A stretch of DNA of 64,000 bases, from the NCBI RefSeq assembly GCF_003965815.1, contig NZ_RXOE01000008.1:62001-126000 (forward strand), given 5' to 3'. The position numbers were made by a program, and so were the translations under genes. Shown piece by piece: positions 16,810 to 25,688 of this stretch (its first letter is position 1; each line of letters opens with the position of its first letter). Under the pieces are notes generated by a model. It was not told the DNA's origin. It saw nothing but the letters and a program-made list of their open reading frames with translations, and made no database searches. The stretch comes from Variovorax gossypii (GTDB lineage: Bacteria > Pseudomonadota > Gammaproteobacteria > Burkholderiales > Burkholderiaceae_C).

Positions 16810-18225
16810 ATGCAAAAAAAGATCCGACCGAAGGCGGCCGCGCTGCCGTTGCTGTTCCTGTTTCCCGCCCTGGCTTCGGCCGCCGAGTTCGACGGCGGCA
16901 GCCTCTCTCCGCTGTGGGGCGTGCCGTTCGCGGGCATCCTGCTGTCGATCGCGCTGCTGCCGCTGCTGGCACCGGCGTTCTGGCACCACCACTACGGCAA
17001 GGTCTCGGCCGCCTGGGCGCTGGCCTTCCTGGTGCCTTTCGCGGCGGCCTTCGGCGTGCAGTTCGCCGGCGTGCAGTTCGTGCACGCGCTGGTGGCCGAA
17101 TACATCCCGTTCATCATCCTGCTGACCGCGCTCTTCACGGTGGCGGGCGGCATCCACATCCGCGGCAACCTGCGCGGCGCGCCGGGGCTGAACACGGCGA
17201 TCCTCGCCATCGGCGCGGTGCTCGCGAGCTTCATGGGCACCACGGGGGCGTCGATGCTGCTGATCCGGCCGCTGATCCGCGCCAACGACAACCGCGTGCA
17301 CAAGGTGCACGTGATCGTGTTCTTCATCTTCATCGTGTCGAACGCGGGCGGCGCGCTCACGCCGCTGGGCGATCCGCCGCTGTTCCTGGGCTTCCTGAAG
17401 GGCGTGGGCTTCTTCTGGACCGCGCAGAACATCCTGTTCGAAACGCTCTTCATCCTGGCTGTGCTGCTCGCGCTGTTCTACGCGGTCGACCGCCACTACT
17501 ACCGCAAGGAAGGCGTGCTGCCCTTCGACCCCACGCCCGACACGCCGGGCATCGGCTTCGACGGCGCCGCCAACTTCTGGCTGCTGGGCGGCGTGGTCGC
17601 GCTGGTGCTGCTCAGCGGCTTCTGGAAGTCGCCCGTGGTCTTCGATGTGTTCGGTACCGAGGTCGGCCTGCCGGGGCTGGTGCGCGACGTGGGGCTGGCG
17701 GTGATCGCGGTGGTTTCGTACAAGCTCACCTCGCCCAAGGTGCATGCCGACAACCAGTTCGAATGGGGCCCGATGGCCGAGGTGGCCAAGCTGTTCGCGG
17801 GCATCTTCCTGACCATCATCCCGGTGATCGCGATGCTCAAGGCGGGCACGCAGGGGCCGTTCGGCGCCATCGTCTCGGCCGTGACGCGCGCCGACGGCCA
17901 GCCCGACCCGGCGATGTACTTCTGGGCCACCGGCGTGCTGAGCTCCTTCCTCGACAACGCGCCGACCTACCTGGTGTTCTTCAACACCGCGGGCGGCGAC
18001 CCGGCGGCGCTGATGACCACCTACGCGAGCACGCTGGCCGCCATCTCGGCCGGCGCCGTGTTCATGGGCGCCAACACCTACATCGGCAACGCGCCCAACC
18101 TCATGGTCAAGGCCATCGCCGAAAGCCGCGGCGTGCGCATGCCGAGCTTCTTCGGCTACATGGCGTGGTCCGTCGTCATCCTGGTTCCGCTGTTCGTCCT
18201 TTCCACCTTCCTCTTCTTCCGCTGA
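16810..18225 (+). CDS. Sodium:proton antiporter, NhaD type (IT superfamily)
   Basis: A 471-residue membrane protein with about 12 segments and an N-terminal signal-like helix (ALPLLFLFPALASAAEF). It contains GNLRGAPGLNTAILAIGAV, the TGASMLLIRPLIRAN loop, NAGGALTPLGDPPLFLGFLK and the second-half loop FLDNAPTYLVFFNTAGGDP, as expected for the NhaD/ArsB-like ion transporter superfamily. NhaD proteins expel sodium in exchange for protons. The ATG at 16810 was chosen because the longer open frame upstream overlaps all of pncB in another frame. The 2-hydroxyacid dehydrogenase gene follows after 10 bp. Confidence 0.88.
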   Translation: MQKKIRPKAAALPLLFLFPALASAAEFDGGSLSPLWGVPFAGILLSIALLPLLAPAFWHHHYGKVSAAWALAFLVPFAAAFGVQFAGVQFVHALVAEYIPFIILLTALFTVAGGIHIRGNLRGAPGLNTAILAIGAVLASFMGTTGASMLLIRPLIRANDNRVHKVHVIVFFIFIVSNAGGALTPLGDPPLFLGFLKGVGFFWTAQNILFETLFILAVLLALFYAVDRHYYRKEGVLPFDPTPDTPGIGFDGAANFWLLGGVVALVLLSGFWKSPVVFDVFGTEVGLPGLVRDVGLAVIAVVSYKLTSPKVHADNQFEWGPMAEVAKLFAGIFLTIIPVIAMLKAGTQGPFGAIVSAVTRADGQPDPAMYFWATGVLSSFLDNAPTYLVFFNTAGGDPAALMTTYASTLAAISAGAVFMGANTYIGNAPNLMVKAIAESRGVRMPSFFGYMAWSVVILVPLFVLSTFLFFR

Positions 18226-18235
18226 GAGACAAATC

Positions 18236-19222
18236 ATGAGCAAGCCCAAGATCCTGGTCGCGCGCGCGATCTTTCCCGAGACCATCGAGCGCCTGTCGCA
18301 GCAGTTCGAGGTCGAGTCGAACCAGTCGGACGAGAGCTGGAGCAAGGAGCAGCTGATCGCGAAGCTGCAGGGCAAGCAGGGCGCCTTCACCACCGGCAGC
18401 GAGCGCATCGACGCCGCGGTGCTCGACGCCTGCCCCGACCTGAAGATCTGCGCCAACATGGCCGTGGGCTACAACAATTTCGACGTCGACGCGATGGCCG
18501 CGCGCGGCGTGCTGGGCACCAACGCGCCCGACGTGCTGACCGAGACCACGGCCGATTTCGGCTTCGCGCTGCTGATGGCCACGGCCCGCCGCATCGCCGA
18601 GAGCGAACACTTCCTGCGCGCGGGCAAGTGGCAGAAGTGGAGCTTCGACATGTTCGCTGGCTCGGACATCCATGGCTCCACGCTCGGCATCATCGGCATG
18701 GGCCGCATCGGGCAGGGCATCGCCAGGCGCGGCGCGCACGGCTTCGGCATGAAGGTGGTCTATCACAACCGCTCCAGGCTCGACGCCGCGCTCGAGGCCG
18801 AATGCAAGGCCAGCTACGTGGGCAAGGAAGAGCTGCTGAAGACGGCCGACCACGTGGTGCTGGTGGTGCCTTACTCGCCGGCCTCGCACCACACCATCGG
18901 CGCGGCCGAGATCGCGCTGATGAAGCCGACCGCCACGCTGATCAACATCGCGCGCGGCGGCATCGTCGACGACGCGGCGCTGGCCGTGGCGCTGCGCGAG
19001 AAGCGCATCGCCGCCGCCGGCCTCGACGTGTTCGAAGGCGAGCCGAAGGTGCATCCCGACCTGCTGACCGTGCCCAACGTGGTGCTGACGCCGCACATCG
19101 CCAGCGCCACCGTGCCCACGCGCCGCGCCATGGCCGACCTCGCGGCCGACAACCTCATCGCGTACTTCGGCGGCAAGGGCCCGCTGACGCCCGTGACGCC
19201 GGTTCCGGCGGCCAGCAAGTAA
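18236..19222 (+). CDS. D-2-hydroxyacid dehydrogenase (glyoxylate/hydroxypyruvate reductase type)
   Basis: A 328-residue NAD(P)-dependent enzyme. It has the nucleotide-binding loop GMGRIGQGIARR (about 160-171) and the three catalytic residues of the family: Arg in NIARGGIVDDAAL, Glu in DVFEGEPKVHPDL and His in LTPHIASATVPTR. Such enzymes reduce glyoxylate, hydroxypyruvate or similar 2-ketoacids; the exact substrate is not determined by these motifs. It begins 10 bp after the antiporter stop and is followed by rmuC after 22 bp, so the four or five plus-strand genes from pncB may be co-transcribed. Confidence 0.92.
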   Translation: MSKPKILVARAIFPETIERLSQQFEVESNQSDESWSKEQLIAKLQGKQGAFTTGSERIDAAVLDACPDLKICANMAVGYNNFDVDAMAARGVLGTNAPDVLTETTADFGFALLMATARRIAESEHFLRAGKWQKWSFDMFAGSDIHGSTLGIIGMGRIGQGIARRGAHGFGMKVVYHNRSRLDAALEAECKASYVGKEELLKTADHVVLVVPYSPASHHTIGAAEIALMKPTATLINIARGGIVDDAALAVALREKRIAAAGLDVFEGEPKVHPDLLTVPNVVLTPHIASATVPTRRAMADLAADNLIAYFGGKGPLTPVTPVPAASK

Positions 19223-19244
19223 GCAGAGAGGCAGCACCGCAACC

Positions 19245-20639
19245 TTGGACGCCTCGCTGATCCTCGTCGGACTGGCCGTGCTCGCGGCCATCCAGCTCGT
19301 GCTGGTGATCTGGCTGCTGGCCCGCCGGCAGCCGCCGCCCGACCTCAGCGAGGTGTCGCGCATGCTGGCCACGCTGGGCGCGGCCAACGAGCGCACCGAG
19401 CGCGAACTGCGTCGCGAGATCGCTGAAAGCTCGCGCGGCGCCCGGCAGGAGATCTCGCAGGCCTTCGCCACCTTCCAGCAGGCGCTGGTCCAGCAGGGCG
19501 CCGAAGCCACGCGCACGCAGAACGCCCAGCTCGACGCCTTCGCGCTGCAGCTCGCATCGCTGCAGAAGACGCTGGCCGACACGCTCAACAACCAGCTGCA
19601 GGGCCTCAGTGAAGCGAACGCGCGGCGCCTGTCCGAAGTGCGCGCCACGATGGAAGCGCAGCTTGCGCAGCTGCAGCAGACCAATGCCGCCAAGCTCGAC
19701 GAGATGCGCAAGACCGTCGACGAGAAGCTGCAGAGCACCCTCGAGGCCCGCCTGGGCGAGAGCTTCAGGCAGGTGGCCGACCGGCTGGAGCAGGTGCACA
19801 AGGGCCTGGGCGAAATGCAGACGCTGGCCGTGGGCGTCGGCAGCCTGCAGCGCGTGCTGACCAACGTGAAGACGCGCGGCATGTTCGGCGAGGTGCAGCT
19901 CGAGGCGCTGCTCGAGCAGGTGCTCACGCCCGAGCAGTACGCCCGGCAGATCGAGACCAAGCCGCGCAGCGGGCAGCGCGTGGATTTCGCCATCCGCTTC
20001 CCGGGCCGCGGCGACGACGGCGCGCCGGTGTGGCTGCCCATCGACGCCAAGTTTCCGCGCGACGACTACGAGCGACTCATCGACGCGCACGAACGCGCCG
20101 ACGCCGCGGGCGCCGATCTGGCCGCCAAGGCGCTCGAAGCGCGCATCCGCACCGAGGCCAAGTCGATCGCCGACAACTACCTCGCGGCGCCGCACACCAC
20201 CGATTTCGCGATCCTGTTCCTGCCCGTCGAAAGCCTCTATGCGGAAGTGCTGCGCCGGCCCGGCCTGATGGACGCGCTGCAGCGCCAGCACCGCGTGACG
20301 CTGGCCGGCCCGACCACCTTGCTCGCGATGCTCAACAGCCTGCACATGGGCTTCCGCACGCTGGCGCTGGAACGCCAGGCCTCCGAGGTCTGGAAGGTGC
20401 TGGGCGCGGTGAAGACCGAATTCGAGCGCTACGGCGAATGGGTCGCCCGCATCAAGGAGCAGGTGGCCAAGGCTTCCGACACCATCGACAAGGCCGACAC
20501 GCGCGCCCGGCAGATGCGCCTGGCGCTGCGCAAGGTCGAGGCACTGCCCGAGGCGCAAGCCCAGGCGCTGCTGCCACCCACCACCTCCGGCACCGAAGCC
20601 GACAACAACGAGAAAGAAGAGGGCGAAAACTCCCCGTGA
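19245..20639 (+). CDS. rmuC: DNA recombination protein RmuC
   Basis: A 464-residue protein with an N-terminal membrane anchor (ILVGLAVLAAIQLVLVIWLL), a long coiled coil (about 40-185, Gln/Ala/Glu-rich), and the RmuC nuclease-like domain (NVKTRGMFGEVQLEALLEQV ... LPIDAKFPRDDYERL ... DFAILFLPVESLYAEVLRR). RmuC limits recombination at inverted repeats; the domain resembles restriction endonucleases. The start is a TTG at 19245 after AGAGAGGCAG; no ATG is suitably placed. The stop overlaps the GTG start of the MFS gene. Confidence 0.93.
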   Translation: MDASLILVGLAVLAAIQLVLVIWLLARRQPPPDLSEVSRMLATLGAANERTERELRREIAESSRGARQEISQAFATFQQALVQQGAEATRTQNAQLDAFALQLASLQKTLADTLNNQLQGLSEANARRLSEVRATMEAQLAQLQQTNAAKLDEMRKTVDEKLQSTLEARLGESFRQVADRLEQVHKGLGEMQTLAVGVGSLQRVLTNVKTRGMFGEVQLEALLEQVLTPEQYARQIETKPRSGQRVDFAIRFPGRGDDGAPVWLPIDAKFPRDDYERLIDAHERADAAGADLAAKALEARIRTEAKSIADNYLAAPHTTDFAILFLPVESLYAEVLRRPGLMDALQRQHRVTLAGPTTLLAMLNSLHMGFRTLALERQASEVWKVLGAVKTEFERYGEWVARIKEQVAKASDTIDKADTRARQMRLALRKVEALPEAQAQALLPPTTSGTEADNNEKEEGENSP

Positions 20640-21799
20640 AAGGTTCCGAACTGCTGCGTGTCATCGGCGCCCAGGTGTGCCTGCACGCGACCATGGCCGG
20701 CATGCGGCTCGCCACGCCGCTGCTGGCACTTCAACAGGGGTACAGCGCGGCCGCGGTCGGCGTGCTGATCTCATTGTTCGCGCTGACCCAGGTTTTCCTC
20801 GCCTTGCCGGCCGGGCGCTTCGCCGACCGGTATGGCTTCAAGCGGCCGCTCTGGCTTTCGGTGATCGCTGCGGTCGTCGGCGCGGGGCTGGTGGTGATCT
20901 TCCCGGTGTTCCCGGTGATGTGCCTTGCGGCGCTGCTGACCGGCGGCGCAACCGGCGCGACGGTGATCGCGCTGCAGCGGCACGTGGGCCGCTCGGCCAC
21001 CAACGCGACGCAGCTCAAGCGCGTGTTCAGCTGGCTCGCCATCGCACCGGCCGTGGCCAACTTCGTCGGGCCGTTCCTGGCGGGGATGCTGATCGACCAC
21101 GCGGGCCGCACGCCCGCCGACATGCTCGCGTTCCGTATTTCCTTCGGCGTGATGGCGGCGCTGCCCATTCTTTGCTGGATGCTCGCGCGCGGCGCGCACG
21201 AGTCGCCGCCCGCTCCGCCCGTGGCGGGCGCCAAGCCGACGCGCGCCTGGGAACTGCTGCGCGAGCCGATGTTCCGCCGGCTGCTCTTCGTGAACTGGCT
21301 GCAGTCGTCGAGCTGGGACGTGCACGCCTTCGTGCTGCCCATCCTCGGGCACGACCGGGGCATCAGCGCGTCGGTGATCGGCTCGATCCTCGGCGCCTTC
21401 GCCATCGCGGCAGCGGTGATCCGCGTGATCCTGCCGGTGATTGCATCGCGCGCATCGGAGCGCAACGTGATCCTGATCTCGACGGCGGTCACGGCGCTGG
21501 TGTTCGCGGTCTATCCGCTGCTGGACTCGGCCTGGACCATGGGCATCTGCTCGGTGGTGCTCGGCTTCGCGCTGGGCGCGGTGCAGCCGATGGTGATGAG
21601 CATGCTGCACCAGATCACGCCGCACACGCGGCACGGCGAGGCGCTGGGCCTGCGGCTGATGACCATCAACGCCTCGAGCGTGGCGATGCCGATGCTGTTC
21701 GGCTCGCTCGGCGCGCTGATCGGCATCGCCGGCGTGTTCTGGGTGGTGGGGGGCGTCGTGGCTCTCGGGGCGAGGGCGACCTGGGGGCTGAAGGTTTGA
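20636..21799 (+). CDS. MFS transporter (DHA1-like)
   Basis: A 387-residue, roughly 12-helix major facilitator. It has the loop motif GRFADRYGFKRPLWLSVIAA (a variant of the D-R/K-x-G-R/K-R/K pattern) and the matching second-half loop near ASRASERN. The GTG at 20636 overlaps the rmuC stop (GTGA), implying coupling. The substrate is unknown; the family includes drug and sugar exporters. The next gene, the DHA2 pump, has its own regulated promoter. Confidence 0.85.
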   Translation: MKGSELLRVIGAQVCLHATMAGMRLATPLLALQQGYSAAAVGVLISLFALTQVFLALPAGRFADRYGFKRPLWLSVIAAVVGAGLVVIFPVFPVMCLAALLTGGATGATVIALQRHVGRSATNATQLKRVFSWLAIAPAVANFVGPFLAGMLIDHAGRTPADMLAFRISFGVMAALPILCWMLARGAHESPPAPPVAGAKPTRAWELLREPMFRRLLFVNWLQSSSWDVHAFVLPILGHDRGISASVIGSILGAFAIAAAVIRVILPVIASRASERNVILISTAVTALVFAVYPLLDSAWTMGICSVVLGFALGAVQPMVMSMLHQITPHTRHGEALGLRLMTINASSVAMPMLFGSLGALIGIAGVFWVVGGVVALGARATWGLKV

Positions 21800-21825
21800 C
21801 CGGAGCGTGAAATCCACGTTTCAAA

Positions 21826-21840
21826 TAAGAGTAATTCTCA
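21826..21840. promoter_or_regulatory. Weak Fur-box-like sequence upstream of the DHA2 pump promoter
   Basis: The minus strand reads TGAGAATTACTCTTA, which matches the 7-1-7 Fur pattern (TGATAATnATTATCA) at 10 of 14 positions. It lies 5 bp upstream of the -35 box. Confidence 0.3.
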
Positions 21841-21845
21841 TCTGT

Positions 21846-21874
21846 TTGACAATTTACTGACTCAAAGTCAGTAT
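21846..21874 (+). promoter_or_regulatory. Promoter of the DHA2 pump operon
   Basis: A consensus -35 TTGACA (21846-21851) is followed after 17 bp by a weak -10 CAGTAT (21869-21874). The operator palindrome fills the spacer. Confidence 0.65.
21855..21873. promoter_or_regulatory. Predicted TetR-family operator in the DHA2 pump promoter
   Basis: TACTGAC-TCAAA-GTCAGTA is a perfect inverted repeat with 7-bp arms and a 5-bp centre, lying between the -35 and -10 boxes. Its size and symmetry suit a TetR-family dimer, and the TetR gene at 23999 is the natural candidate. Confidence 0.7.
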
Positions 21875-21906
21875 CGGCGCCTTCCTCAACGACCTTGAAG
21901 GCGTCC

Positions 21907-23445
21907 ATGGACTCCCTTGTTCAGGCCCAGGCAGCGGCCGACCCGCGCCGCCGCCTCGCGCTGGTTGCCGCGGTGTATCTCGGCAGCTTCATCGCCACGC
22001 TCGACGTGAGCATCGTCAACGTCGCGCTGCCCACGCTGCAGCGCGCGTTGTCCACCGACCTCGCCGGCCTGCAGTGGGTGATCGACATCTATGCGCTGTG
22101 CCTCTCGGCCTTCATGCTGTCGGCCGGCCCGCTGGGCGATCGCTACGGCCGCAAGCGCGCATGGCTGGCCGGCGTGACCGTGTTCACTCTCGGCTCGGCG
22201 ATGTGCGCGATGGCCGGCAGCCTGCCGGCGCTGCTGGCGGGCAGGGCGGTGCAGGGCGTGGCCGGCGCGCTGATGATCCCGGGTGCGCTGTCGCTGCTGG
22301 CGCATGCGTTTCCGGACCCGGCCGAGCGGGCGCGGGTTATCGGCGGGTGGTCGTCCTTCACGGCGCTGTCGCTGATCCTCGGGCCGCTGCTCGGCGGGCT
22401 GCTGGTGGACCACGCGGGCTGGCAGAGCATCTTTCTCATCAACATCCCGATCGGCGTGCTGACGGTGGGGCTGGGCCTCTGGGGCATCCGGGAGACGTCG
22501 CACCCCGAGCATGCGGCGCTCGACCCGGTCGGGCAGGTGCTCAGCGTGCTGTGGCTCGGTGCGCTGACCTATGGGCTGATCGCCGCGGGCGAGCATGGCT
22601 GGGGCTCAGTGCATGCGGCGAGCGCGCTGGTTGCGGCGGCCGTCGGCCTGGCGCTGTTCCTGATGGTGGAGGCGCGCGTGGCGCGGCCGCTGCTGCCCCT
22701 GGGGCTGTTCCGCGACGCGCGCTTCTCGGCCGCCAACTTCGCTTCGTTCGTGCTCGGGTTCTCGGCGTATGCCAGCCTGTTCTTCTTCTCGCTGTTCCTC
22801 CAGCAGGTGCAGGGCTGGTCGCCCAGCGACACCGGCTGGCGGCTGGTGCCGCAGTTCGTCGCGACCGGCATCGTGGCCTCGCAGTTCGGCCGCCTGGCGA
22901 GACGCTTCGACGTGCACGCGCTGATGATCGCCGGCTACGGCCTCATCGGCGGCGCGATGCTGCTGCTGACGCTGTTCTCCGCCGGCACGCCCTACGTCTT
23001 CCTGGCGTTGCTGTTCGTGTTCCTCGGCGCGGGCACCGGCCTGGCCGTGCCGGCGACGAGCACTGCCGTGATGGCGCTGGTGCCGGCGCAGCGCTCCGGC
23101 ATGGCCTCGGCCACGATGAACGCGCTGCGCCAGGCCGGCATGCTGATCGGCATCGCGCTGCTCGGCACGCTGATGAGCACGCGCGCCACTTCGTTGCTGG
23201 CCGACGCGCTGGCGCCTGCCGGGCTTCACGACGCCCGGCAGGCGGCGGTTGCCGCGGTCGGACGGCACGACCTGGGTGCGCTGGCCTCGCTCGATCCAAC
23301 CACCGCTCGCGATCTCCTGGCCGCAGCGCTGGCCGGCGGCTTCCATGCCGCCATGGCCTGCGCCGGCCTCGTCGGCCTGCTGGCCGCAGGGCTGCTTGTC
23401 AGCGTGCGGCCTCGCGCCGCCGCCTTGCCCGTCCGCACGACCTGA
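21907..23445 (+). CDS. MFS efflux pump, DHA2 (EmrB/QacA) family
   Basis: A 512-residue pump with 14 predicted helices. The family motifs are clear: SFIATLDVSIVNVALPTLQR in helix 1 with the conserved Asp, GPLGDRYGRKRAWLAGV in loop 2/3 and the LGPLLGGLLVDHAGWQSIFL motif C region. DHA2 pumps expel drugs or toxic metabolites using the proton gradient. I chose the ATG at 21907 (GAAGG 6-10 bases upstream); a TTG at 21895 in the same frame is an alternative. It leads a probable operon with an unknown protein and a TetR regulator. Confidence 0.9.
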   Translation: MDSLVQAQAAADPRRRLALVAAVYLGSFIATLDVSIVNVALPTLQRALSTDLAGLQWVIDIYALCLSAFMLSAGPLGDRYGRKRAWLAGVTVFTLGSAMCAMAGSLPALLAGRAVQGVAGALMIPGALSLLAHAFPDPAERARVIGGWSSFTALSLILGPLLGGLLVDHAGWQSIFLINIPIGVLTVGLGLWGIRETSHPEHAALDPVGQVLSVLWLGALTYGLIAAGEHGWGSVHAASALVAAAVGLALFLMVEARVARPLLPLGLFRDARFSAANFASFVLGFSAYASLFFFSLFLQQVQGWSPSDTGWRLVPQFVATGIVASQFGRLARRFDVHALMIAGYGLIGGAMLLLTLFSAGTPYVFLALLFVFLGAGTGLAVPATSTAVMALVPAQRSGMASATMNALRQAGMLIGIALLGTLMSTRATSLLADALAPAGLHDARQAAVAAVGRHDLGALASLDPTTARDLLAAALAGGFHAAMACAGLVGLLAAGLLVSVRPRAAALPVRTT

Positions 23446-23531
23446 GGCTCCGTTCCGCCATGCCCGCCGCCCGTGTGCCGGTGGTGCGCTTTCGCGCGCG
23501 CCTTCGTTCGGTTTTTTCCAAGGAGCTTTCC

Positions 23532-23990
23532 ATGATCCATCACGAACTCAGTCAATGGCCTCTCGTCATCAGCGTTTCAGCGGGGCTTCAGACACTCGAA
23601 GGCATGCGCGCCTTCACCGACGACTGGAACCGCTGGCTCGACCGCGGCGAACCCTTCGCATCCCTGCGGGTGTTCGCGGACGCCGACGCGCTGGTCCATC
23701 CCGAGAGCAGCGCACAGAACGCAAAGCAGTGGCTGCAGGAGCGCGGGGCCGACATCCGCAGCCATATGATGGGCATGGCGAGCGTGGTGCCCGCTGACCA
23801 GTACGAGAAAATGCACAAGATGAATGTCGAGAAACTCTTCGGCGTGCCCGCCAGCACCTTCGCCGATGCCGACGATGCACTCGTGTGGCTCGGCGAGCGC
23901 GTGATGGAGCCGCGTGGCCTGCGTTTCGACCTTGCCGCCGTGCGCGCGGCGATCCGCTCGGCCCGCGCGGCCGTGACGGCTGCTTCCTGA
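23532..23990 (+). CDS. Conserved protein of unknown function in the efflux operon
   Basis: A 152-residue soluble protein with no signal peptide or membrane segment. It begins MIHHELSQWPLVISVSAG and contains ADADALVHPESSAQNAKQWL, then MGMASVVPADQYEKMHKMNV. The pattern of a strand, a helix with paired Trp and an Asp-rich turn faintly recalls SpoIIAA/STAS-like folds, but I cannot assign it. A strong AGGAG precedes the ATG. It lies 86 bp after the pump gene and 8 bp before the TetR gene, so it should be controlled by the same operator. Confidence 0.8.
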   Translation: MIHHELSQWPLVISVSAGLQTLEGMRAFTDDWNRWLDRGEPFASLRVFADADALVHPESSAQNAKQWLQERGADIRSHMMGMASVVPADQYEKMHKMNVEKLFGVPASTFADADDALVWLGERVMEPRGLRFDLAAVRAAIRSARAAVTAAS

Positions 23991-23998
23991 GGCTGCAG

Positions 23999-24664
23999 AT
24001 GGCGAAGAGCGACGGCACTGCCACGACTCCCACATCCCCCGAAGGCGAGGCCGCGCCGCGCCGTCGCACCAAGGCCCCTGAGACGCGCGCCGGCGCGCTG
24101 ATGGATGCCGCCGAGCGCCTCTTCATCGAAAAGGGCATCGCCACCACCAGCATCGACGAGATCGCGGCCGGTGCGCAGGTGGCCAAGGGCACCTTCTATC
24201 TGTACTTTCCGTCGAAGGAGGCGCTGCTCGGCGCGCTGCAGCAGCGCTTCGTCGACAGCTTCTGCGCGCGGCTGCAGGAGGCCATGGATCGCCATCGGCC
24301 CGACAACTACCACGCGCGCCTGAAGGCCTGGGTGGAAACGGGCCTGGAGACCTACCTCGACAACGTCGCGCTGCACGACGTGGTGTTCCACGAATACAGG
24401 CCCGAAGACCGCCGCATGCGCAACGACAACGCGGTCATCACGCAGCTGGTCACGCTGCTGAAGCAGGGCGACGGCGCCGGCTTCTGGGACGTGGAGGATC
24501 CGACCCTCACGGCCGTGATCCTCTTCAATGCGCTGCACGGCGTGGCCGACGACTCGGTGGCGATGGGCCAGACCAGCGCGGCGGAGCGCAAGCGCCGCGT
24601 GCGGGCGCTCACGAAGTTCCTGGAGCAGGCGCTGCATCCCGCCGAGGACGACGGCGCCGACTGA
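23999..24664 (+). CDS. TetR-family transcriptional repressor
   Basis: A 221-residue regulator. After a disordered 35-residue leader comes the TetR DNA-binding domain (about 36-85): ALMDAAERLFIEKGIATTSI, DEIAAGAQVAKGTFYLYFPS and KEALLGAL, including the diagnostic KGTFYLYFPSKEAL. The C-terminal helical part is a ligand-binding/dimer domain with no specific clue to the ligand. It is the third gene of the pump operon and would give negative feedback by binding the palindrome at 21855-21873. Confidence 0.92.
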   Translation: MAKSDGTATTPTSPEGEAAPRRRTKAPETRAGALMDAAERLFIEKGIATTSIDEIAAGAQVAKGTFYLYFPSKEALLGALQQRFVDSFCARLQEAMDRHRPDNYHARLKAWVETGLETYLDNVALHDVVFHEYRPEDRRMRNDNAVITQLVTLLKQGDGAGFWDVEDPTLTAVILFNALHGVADDSVAMGQTSAAERKRRVRALTKFLEQALHPAEDDGAD

Positions 24665-24684
24665 CCGACAGGGTCAGGAGCGGA

Positions 24685-25548
24685 TCAGAGCTTGTAGAAG
24701 CGCTTGATCGCGTTCCACGCGTCTTCCGGCGCGTCGACGTACTCGAAGAGCTTCACGTCGCCCGGCGAGATCACGCCTTCGTCGACCAGGAAGTCGAAGT
24801 CGATCAGCCGCTTCCAGTAGTCCGAGCCGAACAGCACGATCGGCACCGGCTTCGACTTCTTCGTCTGCACCAGCGTGATCACCTCGAACAGCTCGTCGAG
24901 CGTGCCGAAGCCGCCCGGGAACGCCACCAGCGCCTTCGCACGCATCATGAAATGCATCTTGCGGATGGCGAAGTAGTGGAACTTGAAGCTCAGCGCCGGC
25001 GTAACGTAGGGGTTGGCTTCTTCTTCCATCGGCAGCGCGATCGCCAGGCCGACCGACAGGCCGCCGCCCTCGTGCGCGCCGCGATTGGCCGCCTGCATGA
25101 TGCCGGGGCCGCCGCCGGTGCAGATGAAGAGCTTGTCCTGCGGCTCCTTGCCGTTGCTGTACTCGGCCACCAGCTTGCCGAAGGCGCGCGCCTTCTCGTA
25201 GTAGTGCGAGTTGCGCGCCAGCCGGCGCCAGCGCTCGGAGGCCGTGGTGTCGCCGCCGAGCTCGGCCTGCGCGATCATGGCTGCGGCGTCTTCCTCGCTG
25301 CGGAAGCGCGCGCTGCCGAACACCACCACGGTGTTCTCGATGCCGTGGGCTCGCTGCTCGATGTCGGGCTTCATCAGCTCGAGCTGCATGCGGATGCCGC
25401 GCGTCTCGCGGCGCAGCAGGAACTCGGGGTCGGCGAAGGCGAGGCGCGAAGGATCGGGATCGAGCGGAAGGCCTTGGTCCGCATGGGTCTGGAGCGTGGC
25501 CCAGGCATCGGCCAGGCGCTTGTCGTGAAGGTTGTGCGTGTTGTTCAT
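24685..25548 (-). CDS. LOG family protein (nucleoside monophosphate phosphoribohydrolase type)
   Basis: A 287-residue protein. The core holds the nucleotide-binding CTGGGPGIMQAANRGAHEGG and the LOG signature PGGFGTLDELFEVITLVQTK. LOG enzymes split N6-modified AMP, releasing cytokinin-like bases in plants and some bacteria; larger bacterial LOGs of this size (TIGR00730-like) may act on AMP or other nucleotides. It is about 100 residues longer than plant LOGs, with an N-terminal helical extension (1-75). The ATG at 25546-25548 gives the MNNTHNLHDKRLADAW start. It converges with the TetR gene. Confidence 0.88.
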   Translation of the reverse strand: MNNTHNLHDKRLADAWATLQTHADQGLPLDPDPSRLAFADPEFLLRRETRGIRMQLELMKPDIEQRAHGIENTVVVFGSARFRSEEDAAAMIAQAELGGDTTASERWRRLARNSHYYEKARAFGKLVAEYSNGKEPQDKLFICTGGGPGIMQAANRGAHEGGGLSVGLAIALPMEEEANPYVTPALSFKFHYFAIRKMHFMMRAKALVAFPGGFGTLDELFEVITLVQTKKSKPVPIVLFGSDYWKRLIDFDFLVDEGVISPGDVKLFEYVDAPEDAWNAIKRFYKL

Positions 25549-25630
25549 GGAGAAAGCGGACAGGTTGACCAAGGTGATTGTGCAGCGTCGCAACCATCGT
25601 GCCCAACGCGCGGCAGATGTCCCGGAAACG

Positions 25631-25657
25631 AAAAAGGCTCCTTGCGGAGCCTTTTTT
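25631..25657. terminator. Rho-independent terminator downstream of efp
   Basis: An AAGGCTCC/GGAGCCTT stem with a TTGC loop is flanked by A-runs and T-runs, so it can work in both directions. It lies about 32 bp after the efp stop codon and upstream of the LOG gene. Confidence 0.88.
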
Positions 25658-25688
25658 CGGGGTGGTGGTCAGCCGGTGGAACCGGGAC

